Source: Corynebacterium afermentans subsp. lipophilum (GTDB taxonomy: Bacteria; Actinomycetota; Actinomycetes; Mycobacteriales; Mycobacteriaceae). From it: DNA of 64,000 nt. The notes below the pieces were generated by a model. That model had not been told where the DNA came from. It saw only the letters and a program-made list of their open reading frames with translations, and made no database searches. The DNA is taken from positions 2,108,001 through 2,172,000 of the forward strand of contig NZ_CP046530.1 in assembly GCF_030408375.1 (NCBI RefSeq), given 5' to 3'. The position numbers and the translations under genes are program-made. Shown piece by piece: positions 54,829 to 63,352 of the stretch. Position 1 is the first letter of the stretch. Each line of letters starts with the position of its first letter.

Positions 54829-55120
54829 GCGCGTGATTCTACGGGCGGGGGCGGGGGTGTCTGTCGCCGCCCGCGCGATGGCAGGCTCGCACCCGGAAGC
54901 CTGCTCGAATCGTCTAGCAGCGGTCGCGGGTTGCTAGACGGTCAGCCCGCTATCCGCACTGACTTTCAATACGACCTGGGGAAACGCGAATGGCAAACGC
55001 GGATCGTCTAGCAACTGCTTCCGTCCTGCTAGACGATCCGCGCATCACCACCCCAGGCACCCCGCTCGACCCACGACATCCGCGTGGACGAGCAGCACAG
55101 CCCGTGCGATACTTCCCGCC
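54829..55120. repeat. glpK-AbiEi intergenic region with paired CTAG hairpins (element D)
   Basis: The gap holds four copies of TCGTCTAGCA, alternately forward and inverted: 54910, 54931, 55003 and 55027. The first pair has an 11-base spacer. The second pair has perfect 14-base arms (55000-55013 and 55027-55040) around 13 bases. The pairs are 60 bases apart, so two separate hairpins or one larger fold is possible. Nothing else is seen apart from the glpK -10 box and a likely TACT-type -10 box before the AbiEi gene. Confidence 0.7.
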
Positions 55121-56002
55121 ATGGGGGGAATTCAAAAGAAACGTCAGGCTGAGCTGGATCTGATCAAAAAGGTCGCAGCACAGTGCAAAACTGCTGTCAT
55201 CACGGGCCCGGCCGCTGCCCGGTTGCTTGAACTTTCCACGCACCGATGGGTGACCACGGTGGATCTTGCGATGCCCGGATCGTCTCGGGCCTGGGGCAAG
55301 ACGTACCCAGACAGGGTCTACCGCAGCGGCCTCCTCCGGGAGACCGAGTTCGTCAACCACAACGGCGTCCGCACCGCGACGGCGATCCGCGCGATGTTCG
55401 ATTCGTTTCGCTACCACGGTCGGATGGAGGCGCTGGTGCAGATCGAGTCCGCGCGCTTCAAGCACGAGCACCTCACCACGGACTACCTGCTGGAAAAGAC
55501 CGAAACCCTCACCCGCGCCCGCGGCATCAAGGCGTTCCGTGAACTGATCTGCTACTCCGCCGACACGTCCGCGAGCGCATTGGAATCCATCGTGCGCGAT
55601 GCGATTTTGCGCGCGATCGCGCAGGGCCGCCTCACGGGGGTGGAGACCATCGAATTCCAGGTGGGGTTCCGCATCACCGAGGCAGATGGGTGGCCCACCG
55701 TCGCCTGGGCGGACGTGCTCATCAACGGGTTTATCGTGCTCGAGGCGGACGGGCTGGAGAAGAACAGCGGGGTGTTCGGGGATGCAGCAGAAGCTTTACG
55801 ACGGGAACGCCACCGCGAAACCCAACTCCAGAATCAAGGCGCCGTGGTGCGCAGGGTCGGGTGGGACAGGGCGGGCACCGGGGAGTTCATCGCGCAGATC
55901 CAGAACGCCATTGACCAGCGCCCGGGGGTGCACCAACTGCCCAACCGGATTGACACGCCGTACCGGGTCTGGCTGGCCGAGCTAGCAAAGAAAGCGAGCT
56001 AG
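55121..56002 (+). CDS. AbiEi-like / DUF559-domain protein, solitary
   Basis: A 293-aa soluble protein. The N-terminal part (about residues 1-90) resembles the AbiEi-type winged-helix domain of type IV antitoxins (AAARLLELSTHRW). The C-terminal part matches the DUF559 very-short-patch-repair-like nuclease fold: an acidic residue in VLEADGLEKNSG, then DAAEALRRERHRETQLQNQGAVVRRVGWDR. Such fused proteins are common in actinobacteria, and their function is unproven. No AbiEii toxin is next to it. GATACT seven bases before the ATG suggests a leaderless mRNA. The stop overlaps the HAD gene on the other strand by four bases. Confidence 0.65.
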   Translation: MGGIQKKRQAELDLIKKVAAQCKTAVITGPAAARLLELSTHRWVTTVDLAMPGSSRAWGKTYPDRVYRSGLLRETEFVNHNGVRTATAIRAMFDSFRYHGRMEALVQIESARFKHEHLTTDYLLEKTETLTRARGIKAFRELICYSADTSASALESIVRDAILRAIAQGRLTGVETIEFQVGFRITEADGWPTVAWADVLINGFIVLEADGLEKNSGVFGDAAEALRRERHRETQLQNQGAVVRRVGWDRAGTGEFIAQIQNAIDQRPGVHQLPNRIDTPYRVWLAELAKKAS

Positions 56003-56832
56003 AACCAGCGCTCGAGCACTTGCGCGACGCCGTATTCGTCGTTGGTGGCGGTGACGTGGTCCGCGGCGTCGTGAAGCATGGGCGCGGCGTTGGCCATGGC
56101 CACCCCGCGGCCGGCCCAGCGCAGCAGCTCGAGGTCGTTGGGCATGTCGCCGAATGCGATGGCGTCGGCGGCGGTGACGCCGTAGCGCTCGGCCAGGTAA
56201 CGCGCGCCGGCGGCCTTGTCCACGCCGGGGCAGGACACTTCGATCAGGCCCTCGTCCATGGAGTAGGTCACGTGAGCGAGCTCCGGGTCCACCTCGGGGG
56301 CGATGAGCTCGAACATCTGCGCCGAGGTCATGGATGAGCAGCGCACCAGCAGTTTCGCTGCGGGTTGGCTGATCAACGTTTGGGTGTCAGAGACGCCGAA
56401 TTGGCTGTCCCAGGCGTCCCGGTTGTACTCGGGGGTGATGATGAAGCACTCTTCTTCCGGGTCGAGCGCGGACGAGCCGACGCGTTCTACGCCGTAACCG
56501 TGCGGCACACCGGCGAGGACGCGCTCCGCCACCTCGACGACCTCGGCCATCGCGGCCGGTGCGAGTTCGTAGGCGTGCAGCACCCGGTCCGAAGCGGGGT
56601 CGTAGACCACGGCGCCGTTGGCGCACACGCACACCGGCGCGATCGGCAGCTGCTCCAGCACGGGAATGAGCCAGCGGTGCGGCCGGCCCGTGGCCAGGCC
56701 GAAGTGCGCGCCGGATTCAACGGCGCGCACGATCACTGTGCGCAACCGGTCGGTGACTCGTCCGGCGGAGGTGATGAAGGTGCCGTCGATGTCGGAGATG
56801 ATCAGGCGCGGGGCATCACCAGTGGCGTTCAT
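55999..56832 (-). CDS. HAD-superfamily IIB phosphatase (Cof-like; Rv3813c-like)
   Basis: A 277-aa hydrolase. HAD motif I is IISDIDGTFIT with the nucleophile Asp, motif II is FGLATGRPH, motif III a Lys near AAGARYLAERYGV, and motif IV AIAFGDMPNDLELLRWAGRGVAMANA. The cap is of the Cof type, usually active on sugar phosphates; the substrate is unknown. The ATG chosen gives a normal length with GGAAG upstream; a longer frame overlaps the acyltransferase gene. It follows that gene by four bases and is likely co-transcribed with serS and it. Confidence 0.85.
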   Translation of the reverse strand: MNATGDAPRLIISDIDGTFITSAGRVTDRLRTVIVRAVESGAHFGLATGRPHRWLIPVLEQLPIAPVCVCANGAVVYDPASDRVLHAYELAPAAMAEVVEVAERVLAGVPHGYGVERVGSSALDPEEECFIITPEYNRDAWDSQFGVSDTQTLISQPAAKLLVRCSSMTSAQMFELIAPEVDPELAHVTYSMDEGLIEVSCPGVDKAAGARYLAERYGVTAADAIAFGDMPNDLELLRWAGRGVAMANAAPMLHDAADHVTATNDEYGVAQVLERWF

Positions 56833-56836
56833 GTTG

Positions 56837-57667
56837 TCACTTCCTGCGCTGCTTCTTTGCCGCGCGCTCAGCGCGTTCCTTCGCGTAGAGCTCCTCGGCC
56901 TCTTCCGGCGTGGGCGCGGTGCCGCCGAGCGCCACCGGCATCCATGCCTCGCCTGCGCCGTCGGTGTAGAGGGAGGCGTATTCGGACCGTGAGGCGTCAA
57001 GAAGCGACTGCATCTGGCGCTTCAGCTCGGCGGTGTCCGCCTCGGCGTCGCCGGTGAGGTGGACGGGCTCGCCGTAGCGCACTATGACTGGCACGTCGCG
57101 GAAGTGTTTCGGCAGGTCCTTGGTCCAGATGCGCTGCGAGCCCCACATCACACAGGGCACGAGCGGCACCCCGGCCTGGTGGGCGATGCGCGCGGCGCCG
57201 GTTTTGAAGTCAGCCAGCTCAAACGACCGCGAGATGGTGGCCTCGGGGAAGATGCCAACGAGGTTGCCCTCGCGCAGCATCTGCACCGCCGGCGCGATGG
57301 AGGCGCCGCCGTGGGCGCGGTCCACCGGAACGTGCTTCATCAGCTTGAGCAGCCAGCCCAACACGGGCACGTCGAAGACCGACTTTTTGGCCATGAACCG
57401 CACGAGCCGCTCGCCGTGCAGGTAGGGCCCGGTGCCCATGAGGATGAAGTCGGCGTAGCCGGTGTGGTTGCCAGCGAGCAACGCGCCGCTTTCCGCCGGG
57501 AGGTTTTCGGCGCCGATGACCGTGACCTCGATGTTCGCCGCGCGCATAAGGCGGCGGGCGAAACCGACGAGGCCCTGGTAAAACTTCTCCACTGCTTCGT
57601 CGCGGTTGGCGGCGATGCCTTCGTAGAGCCGCGGGACCGTGAAACCGCGGTATCGGCGCGTATCCAT
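56837..57667 (-). CDS. 1-acylglycerol-3-phosphate O-acyltransferase family protein (PlsC-like)
   Basis: A 276-aa acyltransferase. The active-site motif is NHTGYADFI (H-x4-D), the glycerophosphate-binding motif is FPEATISRS, and VPLVPCVMWGS is typical. A basic C-terminal tail (AERAAKKQRRK) could lie on the membrane. It probably acylates a phospholipid or glycolipid precursor; the mycobacterial counterparts are Rv3814c-Rv3816c, and only one copy is seen here. The ATG shares one base with the serS stop (TAATG), so translation is coupled. Confidence 0.85.
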   Translation of the reverse strand: MDTRRYRGFTVPRLYEGIAANRDEAVEKFYQGLVGFARRLMRAANIEVTVIGAENLPAESGALLAGNHTGYADFILMGTGPYLHGERLVRFMAKKSVFDVPVLGWLLKLMKHVPVDRAHGGASIAPAVQMLREGNLVGIFPEATISRSFELADFKTGAARIAHQAGVPLVPCVMWGSQRIWTKDLPKHFRDVPVIVRYGEPVHLTGDAEADTAELKRQMQSLLDASRSEYASLYTDGAGEAWMPVALGGTAPTPEEAEELYAKERAERAAKKQRRK

Positions 57668-58920
57668 TACGGCGTGAGCACTTCCTTGCCTACCCACGGT
57701 CGCAGCGCCTCAGGAACGCGCACGGAACCGTCCGCCTGCTGGTTGTTCTCCAGGATGGCTACCAGCCAGCGGGTGGTGGCCAGGGTGCCGTTGAGGGTGG
57801 CGGCGGTCTGGGTCTTGCCGTCAGCGTCGCGGTAGCGGGTGTGCAGGCGGCGGGCCTGGAAGGTGGTGCAGTTGGAGGTAGAGGTCAGCTCGCGGTACGT
57901 GCCTTGCGACGGCACCCACGCCTCCGTGTCGAACTTGCGGGCGGCGGAGGAGCCGAGGTCGCCGGCCGCGACGTCGATGATGCGGTAGGGCACCTCCACG
58001 GCGGCGAGCATGTCGCGTTCCAGGCCGAGCAGCTTCTGGTGCATCTCCTCGGCATCCTCAGGCTTGCAGTAGGCGAACATTTCCAATTTGTCGAACTGGT
58101 GGACGCGCAGGATGCCCTTGGTGTCCTTGCCGTAGGAGCCGGCCTCGCGGCGGAAGCAGGAGGACCAACCGGCGTAGAGCAGCGGGCCGTCCGACAGGTC
58201 GATGATCTCGTCCTGGTGCAGGCCGGCCAGGGCCACCTCGGAGGTGCCCACCAGGTACATGTCGTCGCGCTCGAGGTAGTAGATCTCCTCGTCGTGCGCG
58301 TCCAAAAACCCGGTGCCCTGCATGACGTCCGGGCGCACCAGCACCGGCGGAACCATGAGCTTGAATCCGGCCTCGCGCGCCTTCTGCGCGGCGAGCATGA
58401 GCATGCCCAGCTGCAGCCAGGCGCCGTCGCCGGCCAGGTAGTAGAAGCGCGCGCCGCCGACCTTGGTGCCGCGTTTCATGTCGATGATGCCCAGCGGTTC
58501 CGCCAGGTCCAGGTGGTCTTTGACCTCAAAGTCGAATTCGGGCACCTCGCCGACGTGCTCGAGGACGACGAAGTCCTCCTCGCCGCCGGCCGGGGCGCCT
58601 TCGATGATGTTGGCGATGGAGTACTGCAGCTTCTCCAGCTTCTCCTGCGCCGCCGCCTCCCCTGCTTCGGCCTCCTTGACGCGGGCCTTGAGCTCGTTGG
58701 AGCCCTCCAGCAGCGCCGGGCGGTCCTCGGGGGCGGCCTGGCCGATCTTCTTGCCAAACGCCTTCTGCTCGGAGCGCAGCTCGTCCGCCTTCTGGATGGC
58801 GGAGCGGCGGGCTCCGTCGGCGGCCAGCAGCTCGTCCACAAGCGCAGGGTCTTCGCCGCGGGCTCGCTGGGACTCGCGGACGGCCTCGGGGTTTTCGCGC
58901 ACACGCTTCAGATCAATCAC
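57667..58920 (-). CDS. serS: Seryl-tRNA synthetase
   Basis: Charges tRNA-Ser with serine. The 417-aa class II enzyme has the N-terminal long coiled-coil arm (about residues 1-110) that grips the tRNA, then motif 2 ([33 protein letters not shown]) and motif 3 ([18 protein letters not shown]). The GTG start follows AAGGTG. The GntR gene lies divergently 80 bases away, and its operator-like site is within 50-65 bases of the serS start, so the regulator could touch both promoters. No T-box leader is visible. Confidence 0.96.
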   Translation of the reverse strand: MIDLKRVRENPEAVRESQRARGEDPALVDELLAADGARRSAIQKADELRSEQKAFGKKIGQAAPEDRPALLEGSNELKARVKEAEAGEAAAQEKLEKLQYSIANIIEGAPAGGEEDFVVLEHVGEVPEFDFEVKDHLDLAEPLGIIDMKRGTKVGGARFYYLAGDGAWLQLGMLMLAAQKAREAGFKLMVPPVLVRPDVMQGTGFLDAHDEEIYYLERDDMYLVGTSEVALAGLHQDEIIDLSDGPLLYAGWSSCFRREAGSYGKDTKGILRVHQFDKLEMFAYCKPEDAEEMHQKLLGLERDMLAAVEVPYRIIDVAAGDLGSSAARKFDTEAWVPSQGTYRELTSTSNCTTFQARRLHTRYRDADGKTQTAATLNGTLATTRWLVAILENNQQADGSVRVPEALRPWVGKEVLTP

Positions 58921-58969
58921 GCTTGTTCACCTTACATTGTCTGCCGACGCGGCAACGGCACAACAGCAT

Positions 58970-58985
58970 CCGGTCATAACCAGTG
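58970..58985. promoter_or_regulatory. Operator-like site before the GntR gene
   Basis: Read in reverse, CACTGGTTATGACCGG shares ACTGGTTATG with the first pckG site and fits its symmetry. It ends four bases before the TATGGT -10 box of the GntR gene, a natural place for autoregulation. Confidence 0.5.
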
Positions 58986-59000
58986 GGCTATGGTGGGCGT

Positions 59001-59729
59001 ATGACCCTCCCGATCACAGACGGCCCTGTGCCCAAGCACGAGCAGCTCCGCTCGCTTTTGGAGTCCCGCATTGCCGAGGAGTTCTCCCCCGGCGACCCGC
59101 TCCCGGGCGAGCGCGCGCTGGAGGAGGAGTACGGCGTTTCCCGCATCACGGTGCGCCGCGCGATCGGGGATCTGGTGGCGGCAGGCCGGCTGCGCCGCGT
59201 GCGCGGCAAGGGCACGTTCGTTGCCCCGGCGCCGTTGGTGTCGCGTCTGCACCTGGCGAGTTTCTCGGATGAGATGCGGGCGCAGCGCGTGGAGGCGTCG
59301 TCACGCATCCTGCTGAGCGAGCGCACCGCCCCGCCGGAGGAGGTGGCGCAGTTTTTCGGCACCGCCGCCACCGACACGCACATCCGTTTGCGCAGGCTGA
59401 GGCTTGGCGACGGCGAACCGTACGCCGTCGACGACGCCTGGTACAACGCCACGCTCGTGCCGGACCTTTTGGAAAACGACGTCTACCACTCCGTGTACAC
59501 GCTGCTGGACAAGCACTACGGCCTCGGGGTCACCGAGGCGGAGCAGACCGTCACCGCGGTCACGGCCGGGCCGGACAACGCCCCGCTGCTGGACGTTGAA
59601 CCGGACGCAGCCCTGCTGCACATCGTGCGTTTCGCCCGGTCAGGAGGGCACAACGTGGAGTTTTGTTCCTCGGTGTACCGCACGGACCGCTACCGGCTGA
59701 CTACTCGAGTAGCGCGAGAAGTGGAATAA
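59001..59729 (+). CDS. GntR-family (HutC/UTRA) transcriptional regulator
   Basis: A 242-aa regulator. The N-terminal winged helix (about residues 12-75: LRSLLESRIAEEFSPGDPLPGERALEEEYGVSRITVRRAIGDLVAAGRLRRVRGKGTFV) is classical GntR. The C-terminal UTRA domain (about 95-240) binds a small ligand not identifiable here. TATGGT six bases before the ATG indicates a leaderless mRNA. A copy of the CTGGTTAT..CC site lies just upstream, and two more precede pckG at 14.5 kb. Autoregulation and control of gluconeogenesis are therefore plausible but untested. Confidence 0.88.
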   Translation: MTLPITDGPVPKHEQLRSLLESRIAEEFSPGDPLPGERALEEEYGVSRITVRRAIGDLVAAGRLRRVRGKGTFVAPAPLVSRLHLASFSDEMRAQRVEASSRILLSERTAPPEEVAQFFGTAATDTHIRLRRLRLGDGEPYAVDDAWYNATLVPDLLENDVYHSVYTLLDKHYGLGVTEAEQTVTAVTAGPDNAPLLDVEPDAALLHIVRFARSGGHNVEFCSSVYRTDRYRLTTRVAREVE

Positions 59730-59738
59730 TGGGCCGCC

Positions 59739-60839
59739 ATGGCTTCGAAACAGAGCGCGCTGCGTTCCTTCATCATCGCCGCACTGGCGGGCGCCGTCGG
59801 CGCGGGCACGTACACACTCGCCGCCGGCACTTCGGAGACTGAGCCCGGCACGCAGGCCTCCTCCACCACCGCCAGTTCCACCGTCTCGCCCGATCAGGCC
59901 ACGACGTTCACAACCGCCGACGCGGGGGCCTGCCTGACCTGGCAGGTGGCCGAAGACGGCACGATCACCGGCTTCGAGCAGGCGGACTGCGAGGGCGAGC
60001 ACCGCTTCGAGGTGTCCCTGCGCCAGAATCTGGCCACCTACCCCACCTCCGAGTTCGGTCCGGAGGCGCCGATGCCGAACCCGACGCGCCAGGCCCAGCT
60101 GCGCGAGGAGCTGTGCGGCGCTGGCACGTTCCGGTACTTGGGCGGCAAGTACGACCCGAACGGCCGCTACTCCATCGCCCCGATCCTGCCGCCGGCGGAC
60201 GCGTGGGCCCGCGGGGACCGCACGATGCTGTGCGGGCTGCAGGAGACCAACCGCGCCGGCGAGCCAATCTTGACCTCGGGGCGCGTGGAGGACCAGGACC
60301 AGGCCCGCGTGTTCGAGGCGGGCCAGTGCGTGGCTATCGACGCATCCAACACGCTCACCGCGGTGAAGTGCGCGGACCCGCATCAGCTGGAGATCACCAG
60401 CCAGGTCTCGCTGGAGCAGGTTTTCCCGGATCACACCCCGGCCGTTAAGGAGCAGGACAAGCACCTCCAGGACGTGTGCACCGAAGCCGCGCAGGACTAC
60501 ATGGGCAGCGAGGAGAACCTCTACCAGATCGCGCTTCGCCCGTTCTGGACCACGCAGACCCCCGCCGCCTGGGAGGGCGGCTCCCGCAGCGTGAATTGCG
60601 CGTTGATGTTCTCGCGCCCGGAGGGCGGTTTTGCCAACCTCACCGGCTCCGCAACGCAGGGCCGTGAGCAGTTGCTTATCGACGACGCTCCGCCCCCCAA
60701 GCGCCCCCAGCGCCGTCCCTTGCGGGAAGAGCAGGCCCCGCCTGCGCCCGCGCCCGACGCAGGCGCGCAGGACCCCGCAGTCGCGCAAGACCCCGCAGCT
60801 GGCGCAGCCCAGGCTCCGGCGCAGGCACCGGTGCAGTAG
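59739..60839 (+). CDS. Septum-formation-family exported protein (Rv3835-like)
   Basis: A 366-aa protein with an N-terminal membrane anchor (SFIIAALAGAVGAGTYTLAAG) and two related extracytoplasmic halves, each with Cys pairs (ACLTWQVAEDGTITGFEQADCEGEHRFEV and QCVAIDASNTLTAVKCADPHQLEI). This is the Septum_form pattern. A Pro/Ala/Gln-rich tail of about 60 residues could cross the peptidoglycan. The mycobacterial counterpart Rv3835 also follows serS. A role in septum or envelope building is inferred from the family name only. The gap after the GntR gene is nine bases. Confidence 0.8.
   Translation: MASKQSALRSFIIAALAGAVGAGTYTLAAGTSETEPGTQASSTTASSTVSPDQATTFTTADAGACLTWQVAEDGTITGFEQADCEGEHRFEVSLRQNLATYPTSEFGPEAPMPNPTRQAQLREELCGAGTFRYLGGKYDPNGRYSIAPILPPADAWARGDRTMLCGLQETNRAGEPILTSGRVEDQDQARVFEAGQCVAIDASNTLTAVKCADPHQLEITSQVSLEQVFPDHTPAVKEQDKHLQDVCTEAAQDYMGSEENLYQIALRPFWTTQTPAAWEGGSRSVNCALMFSRPEGGFANLTGSATQGREQLLIDDAPPPKRPQRRPLREEQAPPAPAPDAGAQDPAVAQDPAAGAAQAPAQAPVQ
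60672..60684 (+). repeat. Exemplar of the dispersed motif TTGCTTATCGACG
   Basis: One of about 30 copies of GC[TC][TA][AC]TCGACG and close variants, often preceded by TT or TTT. Others on the plus strand: 2384, 8449, 10052, 17262, 18339, 25343, 26808, 28860, 36795, 39012, 41795, 42257, 45246, 51300 and 53718. On the minus strand: 1840, 4196, 6346, 24262, 28770, 35106, 48035, 48280, 50262, 50641, 53484 and 63470. Most lie inside genes, in every frame, on both coding and template strands, so protein sequence does not explain them. Confidence 0.7.
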
Positions 60840-60841
60840 CC

Positions 60842-61189
60842 ATGCTCCCGGTCAGCGACGAGGCGTTCGAGGAGATGATCAACGACGCGTTGGACACCAT
60901 CCCCGACGATTTCGCCCAGCACATGACAAACATGGTGATCCTGGCGCGGGATTACAACCCGGACAATCCGACCCTGCTGGGCCTGTTCGAGGGCGTGCCG
61001 CTGACGGAGCAGCACTCGAACCACTCCGGGTTCTTGCCGGACGCGGTGTTCGTGTACAAAAACGCCCTCGAGGCGATCTGCGTGGATGAGGAGCAGCTGC
61101 GCCACGAGGTGAAAGTGACCGTGCTGCACGAGGTGGGCCACTACTTCGGGCTGGAAGAGCACGAGCTCCACGCCCTCGGCTGGGGCTAA
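60842..61189 (+). CDS. Zinc-metallopeptidase-like protein (Rv3836-like)
   Basis: A 115-aa protein with the metal site HEVGHYFGLEEHE near the C-terminus (His96, Glu97, His100), the pattern of the small minimal-gluzincin-type family formerly called DUF1025. Cytoplasmic, with no signal. The substrate is unknown. It starts two bases after the septum-formation gene, an order shared with Rv3835-Rv3836. The last four bases overlap the convergent YezG-like gene. Confidence 0.8.
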   Translation: MLPVSDEAFEEMINDALDTIPDDFAQHMTNMVILARDYNPDNPTLLGLFEGVPLTEQHSNHSGFLPDAVFVYKNALEAICVDEEQLRHEVKVTVLHEVGHYFGLEEHELHALGWG

Positions 61190-61602
61190 TTTTCGGGTGA
61201 GAGCCCGCCCATTTCCTTGGCCACCTGCTGCACTTCTAGCGCGCGCTCTTCATCCCCCATGGCACCCAGGCCATCAAGGCCCCGGTATTGGATCTCGTCG
61301 GCGAATGGGTCGTAGCGCACCGCAAGCCCCCAGCACGGGTCCTCGGCCGGGCGGCGCTGCAGTAGCACCTCGTACATGAGGCGGTACAGCTGCTCCTCGA
61401 ACTTCAGCTCCACCAGCCCCACGCGCCCCTCGCTTTCCCCGAGCACGAAGAAGAACGCCTGCCGCCGCTGGGTGTGCCCTATAAATAAGCTCAGCGGGAA
61501 CTTCTCCTGCACGTAGTGCATCTGGCTTCGCACTTCGTACTCGAAGCGCTCAACCGCGTCGCCCGCCCATGGGTACCTGTCCGTTGGCATGGTGAAAACC
61601 AT
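61186..61602 (-). CDS. YezG-like (DUF600-type) small protein A
   Basis: A 138-aa soluble acidic protein. The segment VELKFEEQLYRLMYEVLLQRRPAEDPCWGLAVRYDPFADEIQYRG has the look of the YezG/DUF600 immunity-protein fold, and the same pattern recurs in the larger gene 1.2 kb away (HRTLFYEVFWHEVAQTGQGGPTQLYAASFAPKSNSFVYHG). The family call is tentative. ATG at 61602 or GTG at 61608 could start it. TTCGTGTACAA lies directly upstream, identical to the element before the second gene. No toxin gene is next to it. Confidence 0.55.
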   Translation of the reverse strand: MVFTMPTDRYPWAGDAVERFEYEVRSQMHYVQEKFPLSLFIGHTQRRQAFFFVLGESEGRVGLVELKFEEQLYRLMYEVLLQRRPAEDPCWGLAVRYDPFADEIQYRGLDGLGAMGDEERALEVQQVAKEMGGLSPEN

Positions 61603-61610
61603 ATGCACTG

Positions 61611-61621
61611 TTGTACACGAA
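61611..61621 (-). promoter_or_regulatory. Shared upstream element, copy A
   Basis: TTCGTGTACAA on the minus strand ends two bases before the GTG-CAT-ATG start region of the YezG-like gene A. An identical copy precedes gene B. TGTACA is palindromic, so it could be an extended -10 box of a leaderless mRNA or an operator. Confidence 0.45.
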
Positions 61622-61629
61622 CTTTGCGG

Positions 61630-62457
61630 CTAGCGCGCCGCGCGCGGCCATGTGCCCAGCTGCCGCATCGCGGTGGTGTGTACGGCGCAGGCTTCCAACG
61701 CTGCCGCCACCGCCGCGTCGCTGGCGTGGCCTGCCAGGTCCACGAAGAAGTCGTAGGTGTTCGGCTCCTCGCGCGTGGGCCGCGACTCGATGCGCGTCAT
61801 GTCCACCCCGCGCGCGGCGAATTCCTGCAGCACGCGCACCAGGGCGCCAGGTTCGTTCTTCGTGCGGAAGACAATCGCGGTGCGGTCGTTGCCGGTGGGC
61901 TCCGGCAGGGCGGGTTGCTTTGCGACGAGCACGAACCTGGTCCGCGCCGTCTCCGCGTCAGCGACGCCGCGGGCGTGCACTTCCAGCCCGTGCAGCGCCG
62001 CCGCACGCTCCGGGGCGACGGCCACGTCGGCGTCGCCGTCGGCCACCATCTTCGCTGCCGCGGCGTTAGAGGGGGCGGGGATGAACTGCGCTTTCGGTGC
62101 GTGTTTTGCCACCCAGCGCTTGACTTGTTGGTGGGCGACGGGGTGGGTGGCGAGCCGGAGGGCGTCGCTAAGCGTGTGCCCCTGCCTGGTCATCACTGCG
62201 AACGCGATGGCAAGCTCGGTCTCCCCCACGATGCGCGCGTTTTCAGCGGCGGCGAGCGCGTCCATGGTGGTGGTCACCGCGCCGTCGATGGAGTTCTCGA
62301 TGGCGCACACCGCGTACTCCGCCTCGCCCGCGTCTAAGGCGGCGAGCGCCGCGGCGGGCGACTCCACGGGCACGTACTGCGCGCCCTCAATGCCGAAGCG
62401 CAGCGCAGCTTCCTCCGTGAACGTGCCGGCAGGGCCCAAGTAGGCAACTCGGGTCAT
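61630..62457 (-). CDS. pheA: Prephenate dehydratase
   Basis: Converts prephenate to phenylpyruvate in phenylalanine synthesis. The 275-aa protein has the catalytic domain (VAYLGPAGTFTEEAA at the start, AVCAIENSIDGAVTTTMDAL, and the Thr-Arg-Phe motif in ETARTRFVLVAK) followed by a C-terminal ACT domain (KNEPGALVRVLQEFAARGVDMTRIESRPTREEPNTYDFFVDLAGH), where phenylalanine should inhibit. The ATG overlaps the stop of the YezG-like gene B by four bases, so the two are co-translated, which is odd for a biosynthetic enzyme. Longer frames upstream are not real. Confidence 0.95.
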   Translation of the reverse strand: MTRVAYLGPAGTFTEEAALRFGIEGAQYVPVESPAAALAALDAGEAEYAVCAIENSIDGAVTTTMDALAAAENARIVGETELAIAFAVMTRQGHTLSDALRLATHPVAHQQVKRWVAKHAPKAQFIPAPSNAAAAKMVADGDADVAVAPERAAALHGLEVHARGVADAETARTRFVLVAKQPALPEPTGNDRTAIVFRTKNEPGALVRVLQEFAARGVDMTRIESRPTREEPNTYDFFVDLAGHASDAAVAAALEACAVHTTAMRQLGTWPRAAR

Positions 62458-63344
62458 GGCTGCCTTTGCAGCAGCGGGTGGGTGTCGTTGGCCACGTCTC
62501 TCCAGTTCTCCGCGGTGGTGCGGATGCGCTCGGCCCAATCGTCCCACGACGCGCCGCTGGTGAATTCACCGGTGAGCTTGTTAATGGTGATCTGCACCTG
62601 CGCGTGGTGGAACGGCTTTCCGTCCGCTAGCGCGTCGACGTAGGCGGTGGCGAAGGGGTCGAGCGCGGTGCGGGAGAACACGCCGTAGATGTAGGAGAGG
62701 TTCTCCATGTAGAAAATCGCGTCCACCTGCTCGAGCTGCGTGCCTTCCGGGCCGGAAGTCATCGCGAAGAAAACGTTCAGCGCTGCCCAATCCGCGCCGA
62801 AGTACTGCGCCTGCTGGTGGACCTCCTGGCCGAGTCTGGTAAACAGCTCCTCGGTTAGGTGGGCGCCAGAGGGACGAAACGCAGGCTTCATTGCCGAGCG
62901 GTGGTAGAGGTGCGCGTCCACCATCGCGGCCGCACGCGCCCCTTGAAGTCGCTGCGCGAAGCGCTGCAGCGCCGCCACATCTGGCATGCCCTCGGCTGGG
63001 TCGTACGGGTGGCTGCCGTGGTAGACAAACGAGTTGGACTTGGGCGCGAAGCTAGCCGCGTACAGCTGGGTGGGTCCGCCCTGGCCGGTCTGGGCAACCT
63101 CGTGCCAGAACACCTCGTAGAAAAGCGTGCGGTGCTCGTCCTCTAAGTCGATCTTCGCGGACTGCGGCGGCTCGCCTTCCAGCTGCACCATCGCGGTGAC
63201 GAAGGTTTTGCCCTCGTGCGCGATCACCACGGAGTAGAACGCCTCCACCGGGAGGTGGTTGGAAATCTGCGCGACGATGGTGCGCACTAACTGTTGATAC
63301 GGCTCTCTCGGGCTGCCCGCCCCGGGGTTCTCACCAGCTGCCAT
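62454..63344 (-). CDS. YezG-like (DUF600-type) protein B
   Basis: A 296-aa soluble protein without signal or membrane segments. Residues about 15-110 match protein A in pattern and probably in fold (VVIAHEGKTFVTAMVQLEGE...FYEVFWHE...SFVYHGSHPYD). The remaining 180 residues include a second similar half (FTRLGQEVHQQAQYFGADWAALNVFFAMTSGPEG...IYGVFSRTALDPFATAYVDAL), so the protein may be an internal duplication. TTCGTGTACAA lies just upstream as in gene A. It is co-translated with pheA. Family and role are tentative. Confidence 0.55.
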   Translation of the reverse strand: MAAGENPGAGSPREPYQQLVRTIVAQISNHLPVEAFYSVVIAHEGKTFVTAMVQLEGEPPQSAKIDLEDEHRTLFYEVFWHEVAQTGQGGPTQLYAASFAPKSNSFVYHGSHPYDPAEGMPDVAALQRFAQRLQGARAAAMVDAHLYHRSAMKPAFRPSGAHLTEELFTRLGQEVHQQAQYFGADWAALNVFFAMTSGPEGTQLEQVDAIFYMENLSYIYGVFSRTALDPFATAYVDALADGKPFHHAQVQITINKLTGEFTSGASWDDWAERIRTTAENWRDVANDTHPLLQRQP

Positions 63345-63352
63345 AGGCACGT

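Noticed and set aside
58921..59000. T-box riboswitch for serS
   Set aside because: The serS leader side is only about 80 bases and shared with the GntR promoter; no specifier loop or T-box sequence is visible.
62458..62547. Longer pheA start
   Set aside because: The added residues overlap the YezG-like gene B and precede the invariant start VAYLGPAGTFTEEAA of the family. The ATGA overlap is the normal coupling.
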